A stretch of 64,000 nucleotides of DNA from Acanthosepion esculentum (Eukaryota > Mollusca > Cephalopoda > Sepiida > Sepiidae): positions 2,081,501 through 2,145,500 of the forward strand of contig CAXIWW010000817.1 of the NCBI GenBank assembly GCA_964036315.1, in the 5' to 3' direction. Positions 37,201 through 49,007 of this stretch are shown piece after piece. Each line of letters begins with the position of its first letter. Positions within the stretch are counted from its first letter, which is position 1. A program made the position numbers and the translations under genes. The notes under the pieces were generated by a model. That model worked only from the letters and a program-made list of their open reading frames with translations. It ran no database searches and had not been told where the DNA came from.

Positions 37201-40100
37201 GCGTCTAATATAAGATTTTAGACTATGCCCAGCAGCATGGCCTCTGAACTCTTGGTTTCCGGTCCGTATTTGAGCGTCTAATATAAGATTTTAGACTACG
37301 TCCAGCAGCATGGCCTCTGACCTGTTGGCTTCCGGACCATATCTGAGCGTCTTGTGTAAGATGATACACTACGTCTAGCATCCATGTTTCTGATCTGTTG
37401 GTTTCTGGTGCATATTTGACCGTCTAATGTAAAAAGATAAACTACGTCCAGCAGCATGGCCTCTGATCTGTTGGTTTCCGGTCCATATTTGAGCGTCTAA
37501 TGTAAGATTTTAGACAACGTCCAGCAGCATGGCCTCTGAACTCTTGGTTTCCCGTCCGTATTTGAGCGTCTTGTGTATATGATACACAACGTCCAGCAGC
37601 CCTGTTTCTGATCTCTTGGTTTCTGGTGCATATATGAGCGTCTAATGTAAAAAGATAATCTACGTCCAGCAGCATGGCCTCTGATCTGTTGGTTTCCGGT
37701 TCATATTTGAGCGTCTAATATAAGATTTTAGACTACGCCCAGCAGCATGGCCTCTGACCTGTTGGCTTCCGGTCCATATTTGAGCGTCTTCTGTAAGATG
37801 ATACACTACGTCCAGCAGACCTGTTTCTGATCTTTTGTTTTCTGGTGCATATTTGAGCGTCTAATGTAAAAACATAAACTACGTCCAGCAGCTTGGCCTC
37901 TGATCTGTTGGTTTCCAGTTCATATTTGAGCGTCTAATGTAAGATTTTAGACTACGTGCAGCAGCATGGCCTCTGACCTGTTGGCTTCCGGTTCATATTT
38001 GAGAGTCTTTTGTAAGATGATACACTACGTCCAGCAGCCCTGTTTCTGATCTCTTGGTTTCTTGTGCATATTTGAGCGTCTAATGTAAAAAGATATACTA
38101 CGTCCAGCAGCATGGCCTCTGATCTGTTTGTTTCCGGTCCATGTTTGAGCGTCTAATATAAGATTTTAGACTACATCCAGCAGCATGGCCTCTGACCTGT
38201 ATGTTTCCGGTCGATATTTTAGCGTCTTGTGTAATATGATACACTACGTCCAGCAGCCATGATTCTGATCTGTTGGTTTCTGATGCATATATGAGCGTCT
38301 AATGTAAAAAGATAAACTATGTCCAGCAGCATTGCCTCTGATCTGTTGGATTCCGGTGCATATTTGAGCGTCCAATGTAAGATTTTAGACTACGTCCAGC
38401 CGCATTGCCTCTGACCTGTTGGCTTCAGGTCCATATTTGAGCGTCTTGTGTAAGATGATACACTACGTCCAGCAGCCCTGTATCTGATCTCTTGGTATCT
38501 TGTGCATATTTGAGCGTCTAATGTAAAAAGATATACTACGTCCAGCAGCATGGCCTCTGATCTGTTGGTTTCCGGTCCATATTTGAGCGTCTAATATAAG
38601 ATTTTAGACTACGTCCAGCAGCATAGCCTCTGACCTGCTGGCTTCCGGTCCATATTTGAGCATCTTGTGTAAGATGATACACTACGTCCAGCAGCCCTGT
38701 TTCTGATCTCTTGGTTTCTGGTGCATATTTGAGCGTCTAATGTAAAAAGATAAACTACGTCCAGCAGCATGGCCTTTGATCTGTTGGTTTCCGGTCCATA
38801 TTTGAGCGTCTAATGTAAGATTTTAGATTACGTCCAGCAGCATGGCCTCTGACCTGTTGGCTTCCGGTCCATATTTGAGCGTCTAGTGTAAGATGATACA
38901 CTATGTCCAGCAGCCCTGTTTCTGATCTCTTGGTTTCTGGTGCATGTTTGACGGTCTAATGTAAAAGATAAACTACGACCAGCAGCATGGCCTCTGATCT
39001 GTTGGTTTCCGGTCCATATTTGAGCGTCTAATGAAAGATTTTAGACTACGTCCAGCAGCATGGCCTCTGACCTGTTGGCTTCCGGACCATATCTGACCGT
39101 CTTGTGTAAGATGATACACTACGTCTAGCAGCCATGATTCTGATCTGTTGGTTTCTGTTGCATATTTGAGCGTCTAAAATAAAAAGATAAACTATGTCCA
39201 GCAGCATGGCCTCTGACCTGTTGGTTTTCGATCCATATTTGAGCGGCTAATGTAAGATTTTAGACTACGTCCAGCAGCATGTCCTCTGACCTGTTGGCTT
39301 CCGGTCCATATTTGAGCGTCTTGTGTAAGATGATACACTACGTCCAGCAGCCATGATTCTGATCTGTTGGCTTCTGGTGCATATTTGAGCGTCTAATGTA
39401 AAAAGATAAACTACGTCCAGCAGCATGACCTCTTATCTTTTGGTTTCCGGTCAACATTTAAGCGTCTAATGTAAGATGTTAGACTACGTACAGCAGCCTG
39501 GCCACTGACATGTTGGCTTCCGGTCTATATTTGAGTATCTTGTTTAAGATGATACACTACGTCCAGCAGCCCTGTTTCTGATATCTTGGTTTCCGGTCCA
39601 TATTTGAGCGTCTAATGTAATATTTTTGACTACGACCAGCAGCATGGCCTCTGACCAGTTGGCTTTCGTTCGATATTTGAGCGTTTGTGTAAAATGATAC
39701 ACTACGTCCAGCAGCCATGATTCTGGTCTCTTGGTTTCTTGTGCATATTTGAGCGTCTAATGTAAAAAGATACACTACGACCAGCAGCATGGCCTTTGTT
39801 CTGTTGGTTTCCGGTCCATATTTGAGCCTCCAATGTAAGATCTTAGACTACGTCCAGCAGCATGGCCTCTGACCTGTTAGCTTCCGGTCCATATTTGAGC
39901 GTCTTGTGTAAGATGATACACTACGTCCAGCAGCCATGATTCTGATCTGTTGGTTTCTGGTGCATATTTGAGCGTCTAATGTAAAAAGATAAACTACGTC
40001 CAGCAGCATGACCTCTTATCTTTTGGTTTCCCGTCCATATTTGAGCGTCTAATGTAAGATGTTAGACTACCTCCAGCAGCATGGCCTCTGATCTGTTGGT
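31206..40100 (-). repeat. Family B 73-bp satellite, reversed arm
   Basis: The same 73-bp monomers on the minus strand. On the plus strand they read GCATATTTGAGCGTCTAATG, CTACGTCCAGCAGCATGGCC and TCTGATCTGTTGGTTTCCGG. The gamma-alpha-beta trimer is the main order, interrupted where a monomer is lost or doubled, for example beta next to gamma near 34,600-34,700 and alpha-like copies doubled near 32,100-32,210 and 37,190-37,330. The last copies before family C (39,420-40,100) are more diverged (ACCTCTTATCTTTTGG, GTAAGATGTTAGACTAC). No gene seen. Confidence 0.95.
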
Positions 40101-40104
40101 GTCC
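40096..40104. other. B/C array junction
   Basis: Reversed B reads GATCTGTTGGTTTCCGG and C reads AATATTGGTGTCCAATTG. The observed join is GATCTGTTGGTGTCCAATTG. TTGGT is common to both, and TTGGT-N-TCC extends the match to eight of nine bases, so the exact crossover cannot be placed within this stretch. Confidence 0.75.
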
Positions 40105-42517
40105 AATTGTCGGGAGTTTCTTACCTTATCCATAAGTTCAAACGTTTTTCGACACCTTGAATAGAGTGGAGCCGAAATTCAACGGTATGGGGCTTGTGTT
40201 AGCTCATTTACGGAAATTGTTATGCAGCCCTAAACAGGGAAATCAGTCATATTTCACTTGTTTATAACTTTTTCCATTAAAGAAATATTTTCAAAATGGG
40301 TATCAAATTGTGTGCAATTATTTGATTTGTCTATGTTTACAGGGTTTTTTCATTTGCTCAGATAGCAAAAAGTACAGCTTTCACCATGTGCGCGGTATGT
40401 CGTCTGACAATTTACATCGTCCGAATTCCAGTGTGCACTATAAAACTGCATTTGTAATTTTTCCTTTTTATAGAATCCACAAAATATTGGTGTCCAATTG
40501 TCGGGAATTGCTTACCTCATCCATAATTACAAAAGTTTTTTCGACACCTTGATTAGAGTTCAGTCGAAATTCAACGGTATGGTGACTTTTCTTAGCTCAT
40601 TTGCGGAAATTGTCATGCGGCCCTAAACTGGGAAATCAGTCATAATTCGCTTGTTTATTGCTTTTTTCCAGTAAAAGAAATATTTTCAAATTGGGTATCA
40701 AATTGTCTGCAATTATTTGATTTGTCTATGTATACAGGGATTATTCATTTGCTCAGATAGTAAAAAGTACAGCTTTCACCATGTGCGCGGTATGTCCTCT
40801 GACAATTTACAGCGTCCGAATTCCAGTGTGCACAATAAGACTGCATTTCTAATTTTTCCTCTTTATAAAATCCACAAAATATTGCTGTCCCATTTTCGGG
40901 ACTTTCTTGCCTCATCCATGATTACAAAAGGTTTTTCGACACCTTGATTAGAGTCGAGTCGAAATTCAACGGTATGGGGACTTGTGTTAGCTCATTTTCG
41001 GAAATTATAATGCGGCCCTAAACTGGGAAATCAGTCATATTTCACTTGTTTATAACTTTTTTCCAGTAAAAGATATATTTTCAAAATGGGTATCACATTG
41101 GGTGCAATTATTTGACTTGTCTATGTATACAGGGATTTTTCATTTGCTCAGATAGTAAAAAGTACAGCTTTCACCATGTGCGCGGTATGTCGTCTGACAA
41201 TTTACAGCGTCCGAATTCCAGTGTGCACAATAAGAATGCCTGTCTAATTTTTCCTTTTTATAGAATCCACACAATATTGCTGTGCAATTGTCGGGAATTT
41301 CTTACCTTATCCCTTATTAAAAAAGTTTTTTCGACATCTTGAATAGAGTCGAGGCGTAATTCAACGGTATGGGGACCTGTGTTAGCTCATTTTCGGAAAT
41401 TGTCATGCGGCCCTAAACTGGGAAATCAGTCATATCCACTAGTTCATAACTTTTTTCCAGTAAAAGAAATATTTTCAAAATGAATAACAAATTGTGTGCA
41501 ATTATTTGATTTTTCTATGTTTACAGGATTTTTTTTTCTCAGATAGTAAAAAGTACAGCTTTCACCATGTGCGCGGTATGTCGTCTGACAATTTACAGTT
41601 TCCGAATTCCAGTGTGAACAATAAGACTGCATTTCTAATTTTTCCTTTTTAAAGAATCCACAAAATATTGTTTTCCAATTGTCGGGAATTTTTTGCCTTA
41701 TCCATGATTACACAAGTTTTTTCGACACATTGAATAGAGTCGAGGCGAAATTCAACGTTATGGGGAATTGTGTTACCTCATTTGCGGAAATTCTCATGCG
41801 GCCCTAAACTGGGAAATCAGTCATATTTCACTTGTTTATAACTTTTATCAAGTAAAAGAAATATTTTCAAAATGGGTATCACATTGTGTGCAATTATTTG
41901 GTTGGTCTATGTTTAGAGGGATTTTTCATTTGGTCAGATTTTAAAAAGTACAGCTTTCACCATGTGCGCGGTATGTCGTCTGACAATTTACAGCGTACGA
42001 ATTCCAGTCTGAAAACTAAGACTGCATTTCTAATTTTTCATTTTATCGAATCCACAAAATATTGCTGTCAAAATGTCGTGAATTTCTTGCCTTATCCATA
42101 ATTACAAAAGTTTTTTCGACACTTTGTATAGATTCGAGGCGAAATTCTACGGTTTGGGGACTTGTGTTAGCTTATATGGGGAAATTGTCATGCGGCCCTA
42201 AACTGGGAAATCAGTCATATTTCACTTGTTTATAACTTTTTTCCAATAAAAGAAATATTTTCAAAATGGGTATCAAATTGTGTGCAATTATTTGATTTGT
42301 CTGTGTATACAGTGATATTTCATTTGCTCAGATAGTAAAAAGTACAGCTGTCACCATGTGCGCGGTATGTCGTCTGACAATTTACAGCGTCCGAATTCCA
42401 GTGTGCACAATAAAAATGCATTTCTAATTTTTCCTTTTTATAGAATCCAGAAAATATTGGTGTCCAATTGTCGGGAATTTCTTGCCGTATCCATAATTAC
42501 AAAAGTTTTTTCGACAC
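40101..42517 (+). repeat. Family C satellite, about 395 bp, six copies plus a partial
   Basis: Copies start at 40,101, 40,492, 40,887, 41,282, 41,673 and 42,067, with a 56-bp partial from 42,462. Lengths are 391, 395, 395, 391, 394 and 395 bp. The unit is AT-rich, with landmarks GTCCAATTGTCGGGAATTTC, TTTTTTCGACACCTTGA, ATGCGGCCCTAAACTGGG, AAATCAGTCATATTTCAC, TTGTTTATAACTTTTTTCC, ATTTTCAAAATGGGTATCA and CACCATGTGCGCGGTATGTC. A frame of 70-80 codons is open in most copies, but the copies differ mainly by amino-acid-changing substitutions and copy 4 has a frame-shifting four-base loss, so I do not call it a gene. Orientation is arbitrary. Confidence 0.93.
40382..40401 (+). repeat. Invariant 20-bp block of family C (first of six copies)
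   Basis: CACCATGTGCGCGGTATGTC is identical in all six copies, at 40,382, 40,777, 41,172, 41,563, 41,958 and 42,352, although the units differ at many other sites and two CpGs lie inside it. The next 14 bases (TCTGACAATTTACA) are also kept after one variable position. Whether this reflects a protein-binding constraint or chance in a small sample is unknown. Confidence 0.6.
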
Positions 42518-42521
42518 AGAC
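42512..42521. other. C/D array junction
   Basis: C runs through TTTTTTCGACAC (normally followed by CTTGAATAG) and D continues at AGACGACCACCCACCCAGG. At most one or two bases are shared at the join. C is entered and left at nearly the same phase of its unit (TTGGTGTCC at the left, TCGACAC about 55 bp later in the unit at the right). Confidence 0.75.
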
Positions 42522-45500
42522 GACCACCCACCCAGGAGACAGTCCCAGAAAGTCCCACGCAGACGACGCCCACTCCCAGAAAGTCCCACGCAGACGACCC
42601 CCTAGTCCCAGAAAGTCCCACGCAGACGATCCTCCAGACAGGAGAAAGTCCCAGAAAGTCCCAACCAGACGACCCCCAGTCCCAGCAAGTCGCACGCAGA
42701 CGACCCCCCAAACCCAGGAAACAATCCCAGAAAGTCGCACGCAGACGACACCCAGTCCCAGGAAGTCCCATGCAGACCACCCCCACCCAGGAGACAGACC
42801 CAGATATCCCACGCAGACGACCCCAAGTCCTAGAAAGTCCCATGCAGACGACCCCCCACCCAGGAGACAGACCCATATATCCCACGCAGTCAACCCCCAG
42901 TCACAGAAAGTCCCACGCACACGAACACCCACCCAGGAGACAGTCCCAGAAAGTCCCACGCAGACGACCCCCCACCCAGGAGACAGTCCCAGAAAGTCCA
43001 ACGCAGACGACCAACAGTCCCAGTAAGTCCCACGTAGACGATTCCCACCCAGGAGACAGTCCCAGAAAGTCCCACGCAGACGACCCCCAATCACAGAAAG
43101 TCCTACGCAGACGACCCCCAGTCACAGAAATACCCACGCTGACGACCCCCTAGCAGGAGACAGATTCAGAAATTCCCCCGCAGACGAGCCCCCACCCAGG
43201 AGACACTCCCAGAAAGTCCCACGCAGACGAATCCCCACGCATGAAACAGTCCCAGAAAGTCCAACGCAGACGAACCCCCACCCAGGAAACAGTCCCAGAA
43301 AGACCCACGCAGACGACCCCCAGTCCCAGAAAGTCCCACACAGACGACCCCCAGTCCTAGGAAGTCCCATGCAGAAGACCCCCACCCAGGAGACAGTCCC
43401 AGAAAGTCCCACGCAGACGACGCCCACCCAGGAGACAGTCCAAGAAAGTCCTAAACAGACAACACCCCACACAGGAGACAGTCCTAGAAATCCCACGCAG
43501 AAGATCCCCCACCAAGGAGACAGTCCCAGAATGTCCCACGCAGACGACCCCCAGTCCCAGAAGTCCCACGCAGACGACCCCCACCCAGGAGACAGTCCCA
43601 GAAAGTCCCATGCAGACGACCCCCTCCCCGGAGACAGTCTCAGAAAGTCCCACGCAGACGAGCCCCCACGCATGAGACAGTCCCAGAAAGTCCAACGCAG
43701 ACGAACACCCACCCAGGAGACAGTCCCAGAATGTCCCACGCAGACGACCCCCAGTCCCAGAAGTCCCACGCAGACGACCCCCAGTCCTAGGAAGTCCCAT
43801 GCAGACGACGCCCAGTCCAAGAAAGTCCCACGCAGACGACGCCCAGTCCAAGAAAGTCCCACGCAGACGACCCCCAGACAGGAGAGTGTCCCAGCAAGTC
43901 CCAGGCAGACGACCCCCAGTCCCAGTAAACCCCACGCAGACGAACACCCACCCAGGAGACAGTCCCAGAAAGTCCCACGTAGACGACCCCCCACCCAGGA
44001 GACAGTCCCAGAATGTCCCACGCAGACGACCCCCAGTCCCAGAAGTCCCACGCAGACCACCCCCACCCAAGAGACAGTCCCAGAAAGAAATACGCAGACG
44101 ACCCCCAGTCCCAGAGAGTCCCACACAGACAACCCCCAGTCCTAGGAAGTCCCATGCAGACGACCCCCACCCAGGAGACAGTCCCAGAAATTCCCACGCA
44201 GACGACCCCCACCCAGGAGACAGTCCCAGAAATTCCCACGCAGACGACCCCCACCCAGGAGACAGTCCCAGAAAGTTCCAGACAGACAACCCCCCCAGGA
44301 GACAGTCCCAGAAAGTCCCACGCAAAAGACCCCCAGTCCCAGAAACTCCCACGCAGACGACCCCAGACCCAGAAAGTCCGACGCAGACGACCCCCCACCC
44401 AAAAGACAGTCCCAGAAAGTCCCACGCAGACGAACCCCAGTCCCACAAAGTCCCACGCAGACGAAAACGCACCCAGGAGACTGTCCCAGAAAGACCCATG
44501 CAGACGACACCCAGTCCCAGAAAGTCCAACGCAGACGAGCCCCCACCCAGGAGACAGTCACAGAAAGTCCCACGCAGACGACACCCAGTCCAAGAAAGTC
44601 CCACGCAGACGAGCCCCAGACAGGAGAGTGTCCCAGCAAGTCCCACGCAGACGAGCCCAGTCCCAGAAAATCCCACGCAGATGAACACCCACCCAGGAGC
44701 CAGTCCCAGAAAGTCCCACGCAGACGACCATTCCACCCAGGAGCCAGTCCCAGAAAGTCCCACGCAGACGACACCCCACCCAGTAGACAGTCCCAGAAAG
44801 TCCCACGCAGACGAGACCCAGTCCCTGAAAGTCCCACGCAGACGACCCCCCCCACCCAGGTGACAGTCCCAGAAAGTACCAAACAGACGACCTCCCACCT
44901 AGGAAACAGTCCCAGAAAGTCCTACGCAGACGACCCCCACTCCCCAAAAGTCCCACGCAGACGGCCCCCAGTCCCAGCAAGTCCCACGCAGACGACCCCC
45001 AGTCCTAGAAAGTCCCACGCAGACGACTCCCACCCAGGAGACAGTCCCAGAAAGACCAACGCAGACGACCCACAGTCACAGAAAGTCCCACGCATACGAC
45101 ACCCAGTCCCAGAAAGTCCCACGCAGACGACCCCCCACCCAGGAGACAGTCCCAGAAAGTCCCACGCAGACGACCCCCCACGCATGAGACAGTCCCAGAA
45201 AGTCCAACGCAGACGAACCCCCACCTAGGAGACAGACCCAGAAAGACCCACGCAGACGACTCCCAGTCCCAGAAAGTCCCACGCTGACGACAACCAGTCC
45301 CAGAAAGTCCCACGCAGACAACCCCCACCCAGGAGACAGTCCCATAAAGTCCAACGCAGACGACCCCCAGTCCCAGAATTTCCCACGCAGACGACACCCA
45401 CCCAGGAGACAGTCCCAGGAAGTCCCATGCAGACGACCCCCGCCCAGGAGACAGTCTCAGAAAGTCCCACGCAGACGACCCCCAACGCATGAGACAGTCC

Positions 45501-46239
45501 GAGAAAATCCCACGCAAACGACACCCAGTCCAAGAAAGTCCCACGCAGACTACACCCCACCCAGGAGACAGTCCCAGGAAGTCCCAAATAGACGACCTCC
45601 CACCCAGCAGAGAGTCCCAGAATGTCCCACGCAGACGACCCCCACTCCAAAAACGTCCAACGCAGACGGCCCCCAGTCCCTGAGAGTCCCAGGCATACGA
45701 CCCCCAGTCCTAGAATGTCCAAGGCAGACGACCCCCACCCAGGAGACAGTCCCAGAAAAACCCACGCAGACTTCACCCAGTCCCAGAAAGTCCCACGCAG
45801 ACGACCCCCCACCCAGGAGACAGACACAGATATCCCACGCAGACGACCCCCCATCCAGGAGACAGTCCCAGAATGTCCCACGCAGACGACCCCCAATCCA
45901 AGAAAGTCCCACGCAGACGACCCCCAGTCACGGAATGTCCCACGCAGACGACTCCTTACCCAGGAGAGAGTCCAAGAAAGACTCACGTAGACGACCCCCA
46001 GTCCCAGAAAGTCCCATGAAGAAGACCCCCCCACCCAGGAGACAGTCCCAGATATCCCACGAAGACGACACCCCACCCAGGAGACAGTCCCAGAAAGTCC
46101 CACGCAGACGACCCACACCCAGGAGACAGTTCCAGAGAGTCCCACGCAGACGACCACACACCCAGGAGACAGTCCCAGAAAGTGCCACGCAGACGACCCC
46201 CAGTCCCAGAAAGTCCAACGCAGACGACCCCCAGTCCCA

Positions 46240-48620
46240 CAAAACCCCACGCAGACGACACCGCACCCAGGAGACTGTACCAGAAAGACCCATGCAGACG
46301 ACCCCCTGTCCCAGAATGTCCCATGTAGACGACACCCCACCCAGGAGACAGTCCTAGATATCCCACGCAGACGATCCCCCACCCAGGAGACAGTCCCAGA
46401 AAGTCCCACGCAGACGACACCCAGTCCAAGAAAGTCCCACGTAGACGACCCCCCACGCAGGAGACAGTCCCAGGAAGTCCCACGAAAAGACCCCCACTCC
46501 CAGAAAATCCCATGCAGACGAACCCCCACCCAGTAGACAGTCCTACATATCCCACGCAGACGACCCCCACCCATGAGACAGTCCCAGAAAGTCCCACGCA
46601 GAGGAGCCCCAACCAAAGAGACAGTCCCGGAAAGTCCCACGCAGACGACACCCAGTCCCTGAAAGTCCCACGCAGACGACCCCCCCACGCAGGAGACATT
46701 CCCAGAAAGTCCCACGCAGACGAACCCCCACCCATAAGAAAATCTCAGAAAGACCCACGCAGACCACCCGCAGTCACGGAATGTCCCACACAGACGACCC
46801 CCCACCCAGGAGACAGTCCGAGAAAGTCCCACGCAGACGACCCCCACCCAGGAGACAGTCCCAGAAAGTCCCACGCAGTCGACCCCAGTCCCAGAAAGTC
46901 CCACGCAGACGACCCCCAGTCCTAGGAAGTCCCATGCAGAAGACCCCACTCTGGAGACAGTCCCAGAAAGTCCAACGCAGACGACCCCCACTCAGGAGAC
47001 AGTCCCAGATTTCCAAACAGACGACCCCCACCCAGGAGACACTCCCAGAAAGTCCCACGCACAAGACCCCCAGTCCAAGGAAGTCCCACGCAGAGTACCC
47101 CCAGTCCCAGAAAGTCCCACGCAGACGACCCCCCACCCAGGAGACAGTCCCAGGAAGTCCCACACAGACGACCCCCAGTCCCAGAAAGTCCCACGCAGAC
47201 GACCCCCAGTCCCACAAAATCCCACGCAGACGACACCGCACCGAGGAGACTGTACCAGAAAGACCCATGCAGACGACCCCCTGTCCCAGAATGTCCCATG
47301 TAGACGACACCCCACCCAGGAGACAGTCCCAGAAAGTCCCACGTAGACGACACCCAGTCCAAGAAAGTCCCACGTAGACGAACCCCCACGCAGGAGACAG
47401 TCCCAGAAAGTCCCACGAAAAGACCGCCAGTCCCAGAAAATCCCATGCAGACGAACCCCCACCCAGTAGACAGTCCTAGATATGCCACGCAGACGACCCC
47501 CACCCAGGAGACAGTCACAGAAAGTCCCAGGCAGACGAGCCCCCACCCAAGAGACAGTCCCGGAAAGTCCCACGCAGACGACACCCAGTCCCTGAAAGTC
47601 CCACGCAGACGACCCCCCCGACGCAGGAGACATTCCAAGAAAGTCCCACGCAGACGAACCCCCACCCATAAGACAATCTCAGAAAGACCCACGCACTCCA
47701 CCCCCAGTCACGGAATGTCCCACGCAGACGACTCCCCACCCAGGAGACAGTCCAAGAAAGACCCACCCAGACGAGCCCCAGTCCCAGAAAGTCCCACGCA
47801 GACGACCCCCCACCCAGGAGACAGTCCCAGGAAGTCCCACGCAGACGACCCCCAGTCCCAGAGAGTCCCATGCAGACGACCCCCAGTCCCACAAAATCCC
47901 ACGCAGACGACACCGCACCCAGGAGACTGTACCAGAAAGACACATGCAGACGACCCCCAGTCCCAGAAAGTCCCATGCATACGACACCCCACCCAGGAAA
48001 CAGTCCTAGATATCCCACGCAGACGACCCCCCACCCAGGAGACAGTCCCAGAAAGTCCCACGCAGACGACACCCAGTCCAAGAAAGTCCCACGCAGACGA
48101 CCACCCACGCAGGAGACAGTCTCAGAAAATCCCACGCAAAAGACCCCCTGTCCCAGAAAATCCCACGCAGACGACACCGCACCCAGGAGACTGTACCAGA
48201 AAGACCCATGCAGACGACCCCCTGTCCCAGAAAGTCCCATGCAGACGACACCCCACCCAGGAGACAGTCCAAGAAAGTCCCACGCAGACTACCCCCAGTT
48301 CAAGAAAGTCCCAGGCAGAAGACCCCCCACGCAGGAGACAGTCCCAGAAAGTCCCACGCAAAAGACCCCCAGTCCCAGAAAATCCCATGCAGACGAACAC
48401 CCACCCAGTAGACAGTCCTAGATATCCCAAGCAGACGACCCCCACCCAGGAGACAGTCCCAGAAAGGACCACGCCGACGAGCCCCCACCCAAGAGACAGT
48501 CCCGGAAAGTCCCACGCAGACGACACCCAGTCCCTGAAAGTCCCACGCAGACGACCCCCAGTCCTAGGAAATCCCATGCAGACGACACCCAGCCAGGAGA
48601 CAATCCCAGAAAGTCCCACG
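46240..48620 (+). repeat. Diverged 0.93-0.97 kb higher-order repeat in family D, three copies
   Basis: A set of variant units recurs in order: GACACCGCACC with GGAGACTGTACCAGAAAG (near 46,257, 47,229 and 48,173), ATGCAGACGAAC with CACCCAGTAGACAGTCCTA (46,512, 47,445 and 48,387), then the CAGTCCCTGAAAGTCCCACG unit. The spacings between the second landmark are 933 and 942 bp. Copies differ by many substitutions and unit gains or losses, so they are older than the duplications further right. Confidence 0.65.
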
Positions 48621-49007
48621 CAGACGACGCCCACCCAGGAGACAGTCCCAGAAAGTCCCAAACAGACGACCCCCACCCAGGAGACAGTCCCAGAAAGTCC
48701 CACGCAGAAGACCCCCAGTCCCACAAAGTCCCACGCAGAAGACACCGCATCCAGGAGACTGTCCCAGAAAGACCCACGCAGACGACCCCCAGTCCTATAA
48801 AGTCCCACGCAGACGACACCCAATCCAAAAAATCCCACGCAGACGACACCGCACGGAGGAGACTGTACCAGAAAGACCCATGCAGACAACCCCCAGTCCC
48901 AGAAAGTCCCTAGCAGACGACCCCCCACCCAGGAGACAGTCCCAGAAAGACCCACGCAGACGACCCCCAGACAGGAGAGTGTCCCAGCAAGTCCCACGCA
49001 GACGACC

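Noticed and set aside
25087..40100. CTGTTGGC shared by reversed B and the A 22-mer
   Set aside because: Eight bases only, on the opposite strand relation to the convincing A/B block, and without flanking similarity.
40741..42340. ATTTGCTCA shared by C and the A linker
   Set aside because: A nine-base match between units of this length is expected by chance, and the flanks do not align.
40310..42420. A 70-80 codon frame in most family C copies
   Set aside because: The frame recurs because the DNA recurs. Differences between copies are mostly amino-acid changing, copy 4 is frame-shifted, and the 395-bp period is not a multiple of three. I see no sign of protein-level constraint.
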